This document shows, one piece after another, positions 49,821-58,900 of a stretch of DNA of 64,000 nt (position 1 is its first letter; each line of letters begins with the position of its first letter). The stretch comes from Amycolatopsis sp. 2-15. GTDB lineage: Bacteria > Actinomycetota > Actinomycetes > Mycobacteriales > Pseudonocardiaceae. Under the pieces are notes generated by a model, which worked only from the letters and a program-made list of their open reading frames with translations, ran no database searches and was not told the origin of the DNA. Where the stretch lies: the NCBI RefSeq assembly GCF_030285625.1, contig NZ_CP127294.1, positions 4,374,501-4,438,500 on the forward strand, written 5' to 3'. Made by a program: the position numbers and the translations under genes.

Positions 49821-51203
49821 TTACGGCCGCAGTCGGTGCAGGTCGCGGGGGAACAGCGTCGTGCCGCGGATGTTGGGTACCTTCAGGACCCGCGCGACCC
49901 AGCGTTCGAGGCCGATGGCGAAGCCGCCGTGGGGTGGCATGCCGTGCGCGAACGTTGCCAGGTAGTCGCGGTACTGCTCCGCTTCCGGGCCTAGGGCGGC
50001 GAGGTAATCGGCGTGGTGGTGCAGCCGTTGGCCGCCGGTGACCAGTTCCAGGCCGCGGAAGAGGAGGTCGAAGCTGTTGGACAGCTCCGGCGCGCTCGGG
50101 TCGGGGTGGGTGTAGAAGGGGCGTTTGGTCATGGGGTAGCCGGTGACGTAGAGGAATTCCGAGTTGTGGTTGTCCAGCGCCCATTCGCCGAGCCGGCGTT
50201 CGTCCTCGGGGGAGAGGTCGGGTTCGGTGCTGTGCAGGATCTCCTGTGCTGCGGGGTAGGAGATGGTCGGGATCGCGGCGGGGACGGCCGGCGCTTCGGG
50301 CCCGACCGCGGTGGCCATCTCGGCGATGACGTCCCGCAGCACAGCCATCACGTCGCGATGGTCGGTGATGAAACCGAGTTCCGCGTCGAGGCTCGTGTAC
50401 TGCGCGAGGTGGCGCGCGGTGTCGTGGGGTTCGGCGCGGAAGACCGGGCCGACTTCGTAGAAGCGTTCGAAGACGCCGACCAACGCCTGTTTGAAGAACT
50501 GCGGTGACTGGGCGAGGTAGGCGGGTTTGCCGAAGTAGTCGAGTTGGAAGACGTTGGCGCCGGATTCCGTGCTGGTGGCCACGATTTTGGGTGTGTGAAC
50601 CTCGGTGAAGCCGCGGTGGTCGAGGGCGCGCCGGAACGCCGCGACGCTTCGGGCCGCGATCTCGTGGCGCCGCTTCAGCTCGGGATGCCTGAGTGCGACG
50701 GCCGCGTTGTCCAGCACCGTGGGCAACGCGGCGGGAATCGTCGGCCGGTAGAGGTCGAATGGCGGCCGTTTCTCAGGTGTGGCAAGGACTTCGATGGTCG
50801 CTTCCACGATCTCGATGCCGCCGGGTGCCTGTTTGTTGGCTACGACTCGTCCGGTGACCTCGACAACGGTTTCTTCGCTCAGCTGCGCGATTTCGGTGCC
50901 GTCGGAAAACTTGTCCACACCCGCGCCGAGTTGTGGGCAACTCGGGCGCATTTCGGCTTGGTGCCCGTTTTTGTCGGGGGTGGGCGATAGAATTGACTCG
51001 GGGACGCCCCCCTGGGAGGGCGGGGGCGTGTTCGGGCCGGGGTGAGGCGGCGCACTGAACACCACCTGAGCCAGCCCCGTCCGGTCCCGGATCACCAGGA
51101 ACGGCACGGATTTCAGGGCGCGCCGGCGGTGGAGCCAGCCGGCGATGGTCACGGTGGCGCCCGCGTGCGCGGGCAGGTCGGCCACCAGGGTGCGAGGGGA
51201 CAT
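49821..51203 (-). CDS. aspS: Aspartate--tRNA ligase (archaeal/non-discriminating type)
   Basis: A 460-residue class IIb aminoacyl-tRNA synthetase. The N-terminal OB fold (AGATVTIAGWLHRRRALKSV; LVIRDRTGLAQVVF) is followed by the catalytic core with motif 2 (GPVFRAEPHDTARHLAQYTS), and motif 3 (GGFAIGLERWVARVLKVPNI). The short, GAD-domain-free form suggests the archaeal-type AspRS, often able to charge tRNA-Asn as well. About 45 residues of Pro/Gly/Ser-rich sequence (about 55-100, SQGGVPESILSPTPDKNG) interrupt the OB fold. ATG at 51201-51203 follows GAGGAGA. A T-box leader lies upstream. Confidence 0.9.
   Translation of the reverse strand: MSPRTLVADLPAHAGATVTIAGWLHRRRALKSVPFLVIRDRTGLAQVVFSAPPHPGPNTPPPSQGGVPESILSPTPDKNGHQAEMRPSCPQLGAGVDKFSDGTEIAQLSEETVVEVTGRVVANKQAPGGIEIVEATIEVLATPEKRPPFDLYRPTIPAALPTVLDNAAVALRHPELKRRHEIAARSVAAFRRALDHRGFTEVHTPKIVATSTESGANVFQLDYFGKPAYLAQSPQFFKQALVGVFERFYEVGPVFRAEPHDTARHLAQYTSLDAELGFITDHRDVMAVLRDVIAEMATAVGPEAPAVPAAIPTISYPAAQEILHSTEPDLSPEDERRLGEWALDNHNSEFLYVTGYPMTKRPFYTHPDPSAPELSNSFDLLFRGLELVTGGQRLHHHADYLAALGPEAEQYRDYLATFAHGMPPHGGFAIGLERWVARVLKVPNIRGTTLFPRDLHRLRP
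51004..51029. repeat. Palindromic insertion inside aspS
   Basis: ACGCCCCC (51004-51011) and GGGGGCGT (51022-51029) form a hairpin within the part of aspS that encodes the extra Pro/Gly-rich segment. It looks like a small REP-type palindrome that kept the frame open. Confidence 0.45.
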
Positions 51204-51470
51204 CCACTCTCCTCGAGTGAACTGGGCGAACCCTTGGGGGTGCGGGCGAGAAGGGAACTCGCGGTACCACCGCACCTTCGCCGCCGGGACAACGGCAGCC
51301 TCGAAAACTGAGCCCGGTGTCGGGGGCCGGCCGGCGGGGCATTGCCTCCCCGCTACTCGGGAGTGTCTTCGCGGCGGGGGCGCGGCGCCGCCTCTCAGCG
51401 ATGGCGGCTCTCTGTGGGCGCGGAACCCCGCGCTACTCGGTTCCGTCAGCGCGTTGGGCGGAAGTGTAGG
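51204..51470 (-). promoter_or_regulatory. T-box riboswitch leader of aspS
   Basis: On the minus strand the leader contains GCGGTGGTACCGCG (51257-51270), the conserved T-box sequence that pairs with the uncharged tRNA acceptor end. Upstream are an AGAGA motif followed by stem GCCGCC...GGCGGC, and two hairpins with a GAGTAG loop (around 51352 and 51437). Just before aspS, CACTC and GAGTG flank the ribosome binding site, so regulation is probably translational, as in actinobacterial T-boxes. I could not fix the specifier codon; GAC occurs at the expected region. Uncharged tRNA would raise aspS expression. Confidence 0.75.
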
Positions 51471-51859
51471 CACAGGCGACACTGAACGTCGCGCGAATAA
51501 ATCCGGAGCCGTGCAGGACTTTCGACTTGCCGCGCCGAACGGTGACAAACAGCCGTTTCCAACGAATTCCCACGCAGCCACCCCGCGGCGTTCACCCGGG
51601 TGGCCCAGCGGCCGACGCGAAGCCGTCCGGCCGGCTCATCCGGGCGACTGAAGCCGAACGGGTGAGTGGTTCGGGCGTCGATTGTCTCAATCGGTGCTCC
51701 ATCCGAAGGACTGCCCACGCCGCCCCGAAGAACAGTTTCCCCAGGTCACGTCGGCAATTCGGGCCTTTTGCCGGGATCGTTACCATCCCTCCATCGTTGA
51801 CCCCTCCGTTCGCGCTGACCTAATTTGTTGCCCCACCAGACGAACTTGGCGGTGTCGGC

Positions 51860-53149
51860 GTGGACTCCTCCCTGCCTCTGAGACCCGTCGGCCCACCGCG
51901 GCCGGCGGACCAGGCCTCGGTGCGGCGCAGCAACCTCGCGCTCGTGCTGCGGCACCTGCGTGACGCGGGGCCGCGGTCGCGGGCGGGCATCGCGGCGGAG
52001 ACGGGCCTGAACAAGGCCACGGTGTCGAGCCTCGTCGCGGAGCTGGTCGAGCGCGGGCTGGCGCGGGAGGGCGAGCTGGACCGCGCGGGGTCGGTCGGGC
52101 GGCCGGGCACGATCGTGGAGCTCGACGGGCGTGGGGTGGGCGGAGTGGGCGTCGAGGTGAACGTCGACTACCTCACCGCGCTGGCCCTGGATCTCACCGG
52201 CACCGTCCTCTTCGAACAGCGCGTGGCGCTCGACGTGCAAGCGCTTCCTCCGGCCAAGGTCCTCGACGCGACGGCCGAACTGGCCGCGAGAGCGCTGCGG
52301 GAGTGCCGTCGCCTCAAGGTCGCGCCGGTCGGGCTGACGCTGGCGATTCCGGCCCTCGTCGACGTGGAGGCCGGCACCGTGGCGTTCGCGCCCAACCTGC
52401 ACTGGACCGACGTCCCCGTGGTCACCGGCCTGACCGAACGGCTCACCCAACGCCTGGGCCGCCTGGGATTCCCGATCCGCATGGCCAACGACGCCAACCT
52501 CGGCGCGCTCGGCGAGCACGCGATGGGCAGCGTCGCCGGCACCGCGGACCTCGTGTACCTCACCGGCGAGATCGGCGTCGGCGGCGGCGTGATCTCCGGG
52601 GGCCGGCTCCTCGGTGGCGCGGAAGGGTTTTCCGGCGAGATCGGCCACATCCAGCTCGACCCGAACGGCCGGCGCTGCGGCTGCGGCCGGCGCGGCTGCT
52701 GGGAGACGATCGTGGGCCTCGCCGGGATGCTGCGGCTCGCGGCCGAGCCCAACGACCCGGTGCACGATCCGTCGCTGGACCTCGAACAGCGCCTCGACAT
52801 GCTGCGCCGCCGCGCGGAGCTGAAGGATCGCCGCACGCTCGACGCACTCGCCCAGGTGGGCACCGGGCTCGGCATCGGCGCGGCCGTGCTCGTGAACGTG
52901 TTCAACCCGCGCGTGGTGCTGCTCGGCGGCTATTTCGCGCAGCTCGGCCCATATCTGCTCGGCCCGATGATGGCCGAGCTCAAGGCCCGCGTGGTCGCGC
53001 CCGACATCGGCGGTTGCCGCGTGGAGCTGTCGTGGCTGGGCTTCTCGGCCGCCTCGCGCGGCGGGGCCAACGTGGCGCTGGACGCCGTGTTCGACGACCC
53101 CGCACGGGTCGCCGCCGGAGCTGGAGCTGGGGAGAGGGACAGCGGATGA
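51860..53149 (+). CDS. ROK family transcriptional regulator (NagC/XylR type)
   Basis: A 429-residue repressor. The N-terminal winged helix-turn-helix is at about residues 22-75 (SNLALVLRHLRDAGPRSRAG; ETGLNKATVSSLVAELVERG). The ROK kinase-like domain follows with VGVEVNVDYLTALALDLTG and the zinc signature EIGHIQLDPNGRRCGCGRRG then CWET. It heads an operon whose next three starts each overlap the preceding stop by ATGA, so it should respond to the sugar imported by that transporter. GTG at 51860 is the likely start; no clear Shine-Dalgarno is seen. Confidence 0.9.
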   Translation: MDSSLPLRPVGPPRPADQASVRRSNLALVLRHLRDAGPRSRAGIAAETGLNKATVSSLVAELVERGLAREGELDRAGSVGRPGTIVELDGRGVGGVGVEVNVDYLTALALDLTGTVLFEQRVALDVQALPPAKVLDATAELAARALRECRRLKVAPVGLTLAIPALVDVEAGTVAFAPNLHWTDVPVVTGLTERLTQRLGRLGFPIRMANDANLGALGEHAMGSVAGTADLVYLTGEIGVGGGVISGGRLLGGAEGFSGEIGHIQLDPNGRRCGCGRRGCWETIVGLAGMLRLAAEPNDPVHDPSLDLEQRLDMLRRRAELKDRRTLDALAQVGTGLGIGAAVLVNVFNPRVVLLGGYFAQLGPYLLGPMMAELKARVVAPDIGGCRVELSWLGFSAASRGGANVALDAVFDDPARVAAGAGAGERDSG

Positions 53150-54654
53150 CGCTTCTCGAAATGACCGGGATCGGCAAGGGTTTCCCCGGCGTGCGCGCCC
53201 TCGACGACGTCGAGCTGAGCGTGGCCGAAGGCGAAGTGCACTGCCTGCTCGGCCAGAACGGCGCCGGCAAGTCCACGTTGATCAAGGTGCTCGCCGGCGC
53301 CCACCGGCCCGACACGGGGGAGATCCGTGTCGGCGGCGAGCCCGTGGAGCTGCCCAACCCCACCGCCGCCATCAAGTGCGGCATCGCGACGCTGTACCAG
53401 GAGCTCGACCTCGTCGACGGGCTTTCCGTGGCGGAGAACATCTTCCTCGGCCACGAGCAGGCCAGCGTGGGCTGGGTGCGCCGCACGACCATGCGAGCCG
53501 AGGCGCGGAAACTCCTGGATCGCCTGGGCCACCGCGAGATCCGCGTGGAACGCGAGGTCGGCTCCCTCTCGGCCGCGGGCAAGCAGATCGTGAGCCTCGC
53601 CCGCGCGCTGTCACTCGACGCGCGGCTGATCGTGCTCGACGAACCCTCGGCCGTCCTCGCCAGTGACGAAGTCGCGAACCTCTTCCGCGTGATCCGCGGC
53701 CTCACCGAACGCGGCGTTGCCGTCGTCTACATCTCCCACCGGCTCGAAGAGATCCGCGAGATCGGCGACCGCGTCACGGTCCTGAAAGACGGCCACACCG
53801 TGGCCACCGGGCTCCCGGCCCGCACCACGCCGACCACCGAACTGGTCGCGCTGATGACCGGCCGCCGCGTCGAGTACCTCTTCCCGCCCCGGCCGGCCGA
53901 AGACGTGTTCGACGACCGCCCGGTGCTGCTGGAGGTCGAGAACCTGACCGTGGCCGGCTCGTTCGAAGACGTGTCGTTCACCGTGCGGGAAGGCGAGATC
54001 GTCGGGCTCGCGGGGCTGGTCGGGTCGGGCCGGTCCGAAGTCCTGGAAACCGTCTACGGCGCGAGGAAACCCACCACCGGCCACGTGAAGCTCGCCGGCA
54101 AACCATTGCGGAAAGGCGTGACCTCAGCCGTCCGCGCCGGCCTCGGCCTCGCGCCGGAGGAACGCAAGAGCCAGGCCCTGCTGCTCCAGGAATCCGTGGC
54201 CCGCAACGTCTCCCTCGCCTCGCTGCGCCGCTACGCGCGGTTCGGCTGGTTCAATTCCCGCGCCGAGACCGCCGCCGTCCGCCGCCACACCGAGGCCCTC
54301 GACCTGCGCCCGCCCGACATCCGCCGGCCCGCGGGCAAGCTGTCCGGTGGCAACCAGCAGAAGGCGGTGCTCGCGCGCTGGCTGCTCAAGGGCTGCCGTG
54401 TGTTGCTGCTCGACGAGCCGACCCGTGGCGTCGACGTCGGCGCGCGGGCCGAGCTGTACCGCGTGATCCGCGACCTGGCCGATTCCGGCGTCGCGATCGT
54501 GCTCGTCTCCAGCGAGCTGCCGGAGGTGCTCGGCCTGGCCGACCGGGTGCTGGTGCTGCGCGAAGGCCGCGTGCTCACCGAGGCGCGCGGGCGCGACCTC
54601 GACGAATCGGCCGTGCTGGATCTCATCCTCGAGGAGCAGGAGCGTGCGGAATGA
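53146..54654 (+). CDS. Sugar ABC transporter ATP-binding protein (RbsA/MglA type)
   Basis: A 502-residue duplicated ATPase for a carbohydrate importer. The first domain has Walker A GQNGAGKSTLIK (about residues 37-48), a variant signature LSAAGKQIVSLARAL and Walker B LIVLDEPSAVL. The second has a degenerate Walker A (GLVGSGRSEVLE), the signature LSGGNQQKAVLARWL and VLLLDEPTRGVDVG. It overlaps both neighbours by ATGA. The subunit organisation fits ribose/xylose/inositol-type uptake systems. Confidence 0.92.
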   Translation: MTLLEMTGIGKGFPGVRALDDVELSVAEGEVHCLLGQNGAGKSTLIKVLAGAHRPDTGEIRVGGEPVELPNPTAAIKCGIATLYQELDLVDGLSVAENIFLGHEQASVGWVRRTTMRAEARKLLDRLGHREIRVEREVGSLSAAGKQIVSLARALSLDARLIVLDEPSAVLASDEVANLFRVIRGLTERGVAVVYISHRLEEIREIGDRVTVLKDGHTVATGLPARTTPTTELVALMTGRRVEYLFPPRPAEDVFDDRPVLLEVENLTVAGSFEDVSFTVREGEIVGLAGLVGSGRSEVLETVYGARKPTTGHVKLAGKPLRKGVTSAVRAGLGLAPEERKSQALLLQESVARNVSLASLRRYARFGWFNSRAETAAVRRHTEALDLRPPDIRRPAGKLSGGNQQKAVLARWLLKGCRVLLLDEPTRGVDVGARAELYRVIRDLADSGVAIVLVSSELPEVLGLADRVLVLREGRVLTEARGRDLDESAVLDLILEEQERAE

Positions 54655-55661
54655 ACGCTGACCAGGCGGTGGCACCCGAGCCTGCGCGCCGGTTCTCGGT
54701 GCGGCTGCGGGAGGCACGCAACCTCGGGCTGGTCGGGGTGCTGGCCGTGCTGGTGCTGATCGGCGCGCTGACCGAACCGGGCCAGTTCCTCACCACCGGC
54801 ACGGTGGTGCTGGTGCTCACGCAGGCGTCGGTCATCGGCGTGATCACCGTGGGCATGACGTTCGTGATCATCGGTGGCGGCATCGACCTGTCCGTCGGGG
54901 CGGTGGTCGCGCTCGCGACGGTGTGGGCGACCACGCGCTCCACCCAGCAGTTCGGCATCACCGGGATCGTGTTCACCGCCGTGGCCGTCGGAGTCGGCTG
55001 CGGTCTGGTCAGCGGGCTGCTCATCGCGTACGGGCGCCTGGTCGCGTTCATCGGCACGCTGGCGATGCTCGCATCGGCCCGCGGCCTGGCGATCCAGCTC
55101 TCGCAAGGGCGCACGCAGACGGTGACGTCGAGCAACCAGGCGCTCGTCGACCTCGGCTACCAGGACAGCTACGTGCTCGGCATCCCGCCGCTGGTGCTGA
55201 TCTTCGCGGCCGTCGCGCTCGTCGGCTGGCTCGTGCTCAACCGCACCACCTTCGGCCGCCGCACCTACGCGATCGGCGGCAACCTGGAGGCCGCGCGCCT
55301 GGCCGGCATCAACGTGAAGCTGCACACCTGCCTGCTGTATGTCCTTTCCGGACTGTGCTGCGGCATCGCCAGCGTGATGCTGATCATCCTCACCTCCAGT
55401 GGCACGTCGGGCAACGGCAACCTCTACGAGCTCGACGCCATCGCCGCGGTGATCATCGGCGGCACCCTGCTCTCCGGTGGCCGCGGCACCCTCGTCGGCT
55501 CCGTGCTCGGGGTGCTCGTGTTCACGGTCATCAGCGTGCTGTTCACCCTCAACAACCTGCCCACGGCCGTGCAGCAGCTGGCCAAGGGCGTGATCATCGT
55601 GCTCGCCGTGCTCGTGCAGCGGCGGGCTTCGCTCTACTCGAGTGAGAGGACCACCCGATGA
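54651..55661 (+). CDS. Sugar ABC transporter permease (RbsC type)
   Basis: A 336-residue membrane permease with about eight to ten helices. It includes the family motif VGMTFVIIGGGIDLSVGAVV (about residues 68-87) and the late GNLYELDAIAAVIIGGTLLSGGRGT motif characteristic of BPD_transp_2 sugar permeases. It would form the membrane channel with the preceding ATPase. ATGA overlaps on both sides indicate tight co-translation. Confidence 0.92.
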   Translation: MNADQAVAPEPARRFSVRLREARNLGLVGVLAVLVLIGALTEPGQFLTTGTVVLVLTQASVIGVITVGMTFVIIGGGIDLSVGAVVALATVWATTRSTQQFGITGIVFTAVAVGVGCGLVSGLLIAYGRLVAFIGTLAMLASARGLAIQLSQGRTQTVTSSNQALVDLGYQDSYVLGIPPLVLIFAAVALVGWLVLNRTTFGRRTYAIGGNLEAARLAGINVKLHTCLLYVLSGLCCGIASVMLIILTSSGTSGNGNLYELDAIAAVIIGGTLLSGGRGTLVGSVLGVLVFTVISVLFTLNNLPTAVQQLAKGVIIVLAVLVQRRASLYSSERTTR

Positions 55662-56686
55662 ACACCGACATCCGCCGCCGTGCGTTCCTGACCGGAGCGA
55701 CCCTTGCGGGCGTGGGCGCGCTCGCCGCGTGCACGAGCAACGAGGAACCACCACCCGCCGCCGCGACCGCTCCCCAAGGCGCCCAGGACGCGCCGGGCAA
55801 GCGAGTCACGGTCGGGTTCGCCGGGCCGCAGGCCGACCACGGCTGGCTCAACGCGATCACCGTCAACGCGCGAGCCGAAGCGCAGCGTCATTCCGATGTG
55901 GAGCTCGTCGTCGCCGAAGGCTCGAACGACGCCGCCACGCAGTCGGCGCAGATCGACGCGCTGATCAACCGCAAGGTCGACGTGCTCGTGGTGCTGCCGG
56001 CCGACGGCAAGCAGCTCACGCCGGCCGGGCGCAAGGCGATGGACGCGGGCATCCCCGTGATCAACCTGGACCGGATCTTCGATTCGCCGCAGGCCTACCG
56101 CACGTGGGTGGGCGGGGACAACTACCGAATGGGCGTGAACGCGGGCAACTACATCGGCCAGCAGCTCAAGGGGCAGGGCACCGTGCTCGAGCTCGCCGGC
56201 ATCGACACGCTCGAGCTCACCGCCCAGCGCACCCAGGGCTTCGACGACGCGCTGGCGAACTACCCGGGTATCCGCAAGGTCGGCCGCGCCGCCGCCGAGT
56301 TCACCGTGCCGACCGGGCAGGCGCGCATGGCCGAGCTGCTACAGGCGCACCCGCAGTTCAACGCGATCTGGAACCACGACGACGACCAGGGAGTGGGCGC
56401 GCTGCAGGCCGTGCGCCAGGCCGGCCGGTCGGACTTCCTGATGGTCGGCGGCGCCGGGTCGAAGGCCGCGATGGAGGCGATCAAGAGCGACAACTCCGTC
56501 CTCAAGGCCACCGTGCTCTACCCGCCGACGATGGCCGCGTCCGCCGTGCGCCTGGCGCGGCTGCTCGGGCAGGCGAAGGGCGTGTCGGACCTGGCGGAGC
56601 AGGAGATCCCCGCTTCGGTGACCACGTTCTCGGCGGTCGTGACGAAGGAGAACGTGGACAAGTACCTGCCGGTTTCGTTCGAGTGA
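55658..56686 (+). CDS. Sugar ABC transporter substrate-binding lipoprotein
   Basis: A 342-residue periplasmic-binding-type protein with twin-Arg start DIRRRAFLTGATLAGVGALA and lipobox LAAC (Cys near 24), so it is anchored outside the membrane. The two-lobed PBP1/RbsB fold shows GFAGPQADHGWLNAITVNAR, ALINRKVDVLVVLPADGKQL, VINLDRIFDSPQAYRTWVGG and HPQFNAIWNHDDDQGVGALQ. It defines the specificity of the importer, probably a monosaccharide or polyol. Confidence 0.92.
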   Translation: MNTDIRRRAFLTGATLAGVGALAACTSNEEPPPAAATAPQGAQDAPGKRVTVGFAGPQADHGWLNAITVNARAEAQRHSDVELVVAEGSNDAATQSAQIDALINRKVDVLVVLPADGKQLTPAGRKAMDAGIPVINLDRIFDSPQAYRTWVGGDNYRMGVNAGNYIGQQLKGQGTVLELAGIDTLELTAQRTQGFDDALANYPGIRKVGRAAAEFTVPTGQARMAELLQAHPQFNAIWNHDDDQGVGALQAVRQAGRSDFLMVGGAGSKAAMEAIKSDNSVLKATVLYPPTMAASAVRLARLLGQAKGVSDLAEQEIPASVTTFSAVVTKENVDKYLPVSFE

Positions 56687-56697
56687 AAGGGCTTTCG

Positions 56698-57861
56698 ATG
56701 GCCGGGCAGATCGGCGTCGGGATGGTGGGCTACGCCTTCATGGGCGCGGCCCACTCCCAGGCCTGGCGGACCGTGCACCATGCCTTCGACGTGCCGCTGA
56801 CACCGCGGATGGCGGTGCTGTGCGGACGTGACGCCGCGGCGGCGTCGGCTGCCGCGGAGAAGCTCGGCTGGGCTTCCGTGGAGACGGACTGGAAACGGCT
56901 TGTGGAGTCGGACGAGGTGGGGCTCGTCGACATCTGCACGCCGGGGGACACGCACGCGGAGATCGCGCTGGCCGCGCTCGCGGCCGGCAAGCACGTGCTG
57001 TGTGAGAAACCGCTGGCCAACACGGTCGCCGAAGCCGCGGCGATGGCCGCTGCCGCCGAGGAAGCGGCCGCGCGCGGGGTGCGGTCGATGGTGGCGTTCA
57101 ACTACCGGCGGGTGCCGGCGCTGGCGTTCGCGCGGTCGCTGGTGGCCGACGGGCGGCTGGGGGAGCTGCGGCACGTGCGGGCGCAGTACCTGCAGGACTG
57201 GATCGTCGATCCCGAATTCCCGCTGGTGTGGCGGTTGCAGAAGGAGCGCGCGGGGTCGGGCGCTCTCGGCGATATCGGCGCGCACATAGTGGATCTCGCG
57301 CAGTTCCTGACGGGGTCACGGATTTCGGGCGTGAGCGCGGTGACGGAGACGTTCGTCCGGGAGCGGCCGCTGGTGGCGTCGTCGTCGGGGCCGGCGGCTT
57401 CCTCGGGGTCCGCCCGGGGTGAGGTGACGGTGGACGACGCCGCATTGTTCACGGCGCGCTTCTCCTCGGGCGCGCTGGGCAGCTTCGAAGCGACGCGGTT
57501 CGCGGCTGGGCGCAAGAACTCGATGCGCATCGAGCTGAACGGTTCCGCGGGCAGCCTCGCCTTCGACTTCGAGGCCATGAACGAGCTGCACTTCCACGAC
57601 CACACCCTGGACCCGTCGGTCGCCGGGTTCCGCCGGATCCTCGTGACCGAGCCCGAGCATCCGTACGTCGGGGCGTGGTGGCCGCCGGGTCACGGCCTGG
57701 GTTACGAGCACACCTTCACCCACGAGGTGCGCGATTTCCTCGTGGCGCTCGGCTCGGGCACCGACCCGGCGCCGTCGTTCGCCGACGGGCTGCAGGTGCA
57801 GCGTGTGCTCGACGCGGTGGAACGCAGCGCCGCCGCCGATTCCGTGTGGACCGTTGTCTGA
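56698..57861 (+). CDS. Gfo/Idh/MocA family oxidoreductase
   Basis: A 387-residue NAD(P)-dependent dehydrogenase acting on a sugar or inositol-like substrate. N-terminal Rossmann fold with GVGMVGYAFMGAAHSQAWRT (about residues 5-24), the CTPGDTHAEIALAALAAGKH stretch, the catalytic-site CEKPLANTVAEA (EKP Lys near 103) and the C-terminal beta domain (GSGALGDIGAHIVDLAQFLT; FEATRFAAGRKNSMRIELNG). It follows the transporter by 11 bases and is co-transcribed with an isomerase, which is typical of inositol or rare-sugar catabolic operons. Confidence 0.9.
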   Translation: MAGQIGVGMVGYAFMGAAHSQAWRTVHHAFDVPLTPRMAVLCGRDAAAASAAAEKLGWASVETDWKRLVESDEVGLVDICTPGDTHAEIALAALAAGKHVLCEKPLANTVAEAAAMAAAAEEAAARGVRSMVAFNYRRVPALAFARSLVADGRLGELRHVRAQYLQDWIVDPEFPLVWRLQKERAGSGALGDIGAHIVDLAQFLTGSRISGVSAVTETFVRERPLVASSSGPAASSGSARGEVTVDDAALFTARFSSGALGSFEATRFAAGRKNSMRIELNGSAGSLAFDFEAMNELHFHDHTLDPSVAGFRRILVTEPEHPYVGAWWPPGHGLGYEHTFTHEVRDFLVALGSGTDPAPSFADGLQVQRVLDAVERSAAADSVWTVV

Positions 57862-57876
57862 TCAGGAGGTTTTTCG

Positions 57877-58884
57877 ATGGCACGACCGCTGACGCTGTTC
57901 ACCGGGCAGTGGGCCGACCTGCCGTTCGAGGAGGTCTGCCGCCTCGCGAGCGGGTGGGGTTACGACGGCCTCGAGCTCGCCTGCTGGGGTGACCACTTCG
58001 AAGTCGACAAAGCGCTTTCCGACGGCGGGTACGTGCAGTCCAAACTGGACACCCTCGCCAAGTACGACCTTCGGGTGTGGACGATCTCGAACCATCTGGT
58101 GGGCCAGGCCGTGTGCGACCACCCCATCGACGAGCGCCACGAGGCCATCCTGCCCGCCCGCATCTGGGGCGACGGCGCACCGGAGGGCGTGCGGCAGCGG
58201 GCGGCCGCGGAGATGCAGGACACCGCGCGGGCGGCCGCGTTGCTGGGGGTGTCCACTGTGGTCGGTTTCACGGGATCGTCGGTCTGGCACACCGTGGCGA
58301 TGTTCCCGCCGGTGCCGCAGTCGATGATCGACCGCGGCTACGAGGACTTCGCGGCGCGCTGGAACCCGATCCTCGACGTGTTCGACGAGGTCGGCGTCCG
58401 CTTCGCCCACGAGGTCCACCCGAGTGAGATCGCCTACGACTACTGGACGACCGTGCGCACGCTGGAGGCGATCGGCCACCGCCCGGCCTTCGGCCTGAAC
58501 TTCGACCCGTCGCACTTCGTCTGGCAGGACCTCGACCCCGTGGGGTTCCTGTGGGACTTCAAGGACCGGATCTACCACGTGGACTGCAAGGAGGCCCGCA
58601 AGCAGCTCAACGGCCGCAACGGCCGGCTGGGCTCCCACCTGCCGTGGGCCGACCCGCGCCGCGGCTGGGACTTCGTGTCCACCGGCCACGGCCACGTCCC
58701 GTGGGAAGACGTCTTCCGCATGCTCAACGCCATCGCCTACGACGGCCCCGTCTCCATCGAATGGGAAGACGCCGGCATGGACCGCCTGACCGGCGCGCCG
58801 GAGGCGCTGGAGTTCGTGAAGCGGCTGAACTTCACACCCCCGACGGCGGCGTTCGACGCGGCGTTCTCGTCGAAGCGGGACTGA
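57877..58884 (+). CDS. Sugar phosphate isomerase/epimerase (xylose isomerase-like TIM barrel)
   Basis: A 335-residue AP_endonuc_2-type TIM barrel. [20 protein letters not shown] and [20 protein letters not shown] are the first strands. Probable metal ligands are Glu in [14 protein letters not shown], Asp/His in [12 protein letters not shown], His-x-Asp in [13 protein letters not shown] and Glu in [19 protein letters not shown] precedes the ATG. It likely isomerises or epimerises the product of the neighbouring dehydrogenase. It ends 16 bases before the convergent P450 gene. Confidence 0.9.
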   Translation: MARPLTLFTGQWADLPFEEVCRLASGWGYDGLELACWGDHFEVDKALSDGGYVQSKLDTLAKYDLRVWTISNHLVGQAVCDHPIDERHEAILPARIWGDGAPEGVRQRAAAEMQDTARAAALLGVSTVVGFTGSSVWHTVAMFPPVPQSMIDRGYEDFAARWNPILDVFDEVGVRFAHEVHPSEIAYDYWTTVRTLEAIGHRPAFGLNFDPSHFVWQDLDPVGFLWDFKDRIYHVDCKEARKQLNGRNGRLGSHLPWADPRRGWDFVSTGHGHVPWEDVFRMLNAIAYDGPVSIEWEDAGMDRLTGAPEALEFVKRLNFTPPTAAFDAAFSSKRD

Positions 58885-58900
58885 GGCCGGTCGGCGGTGT

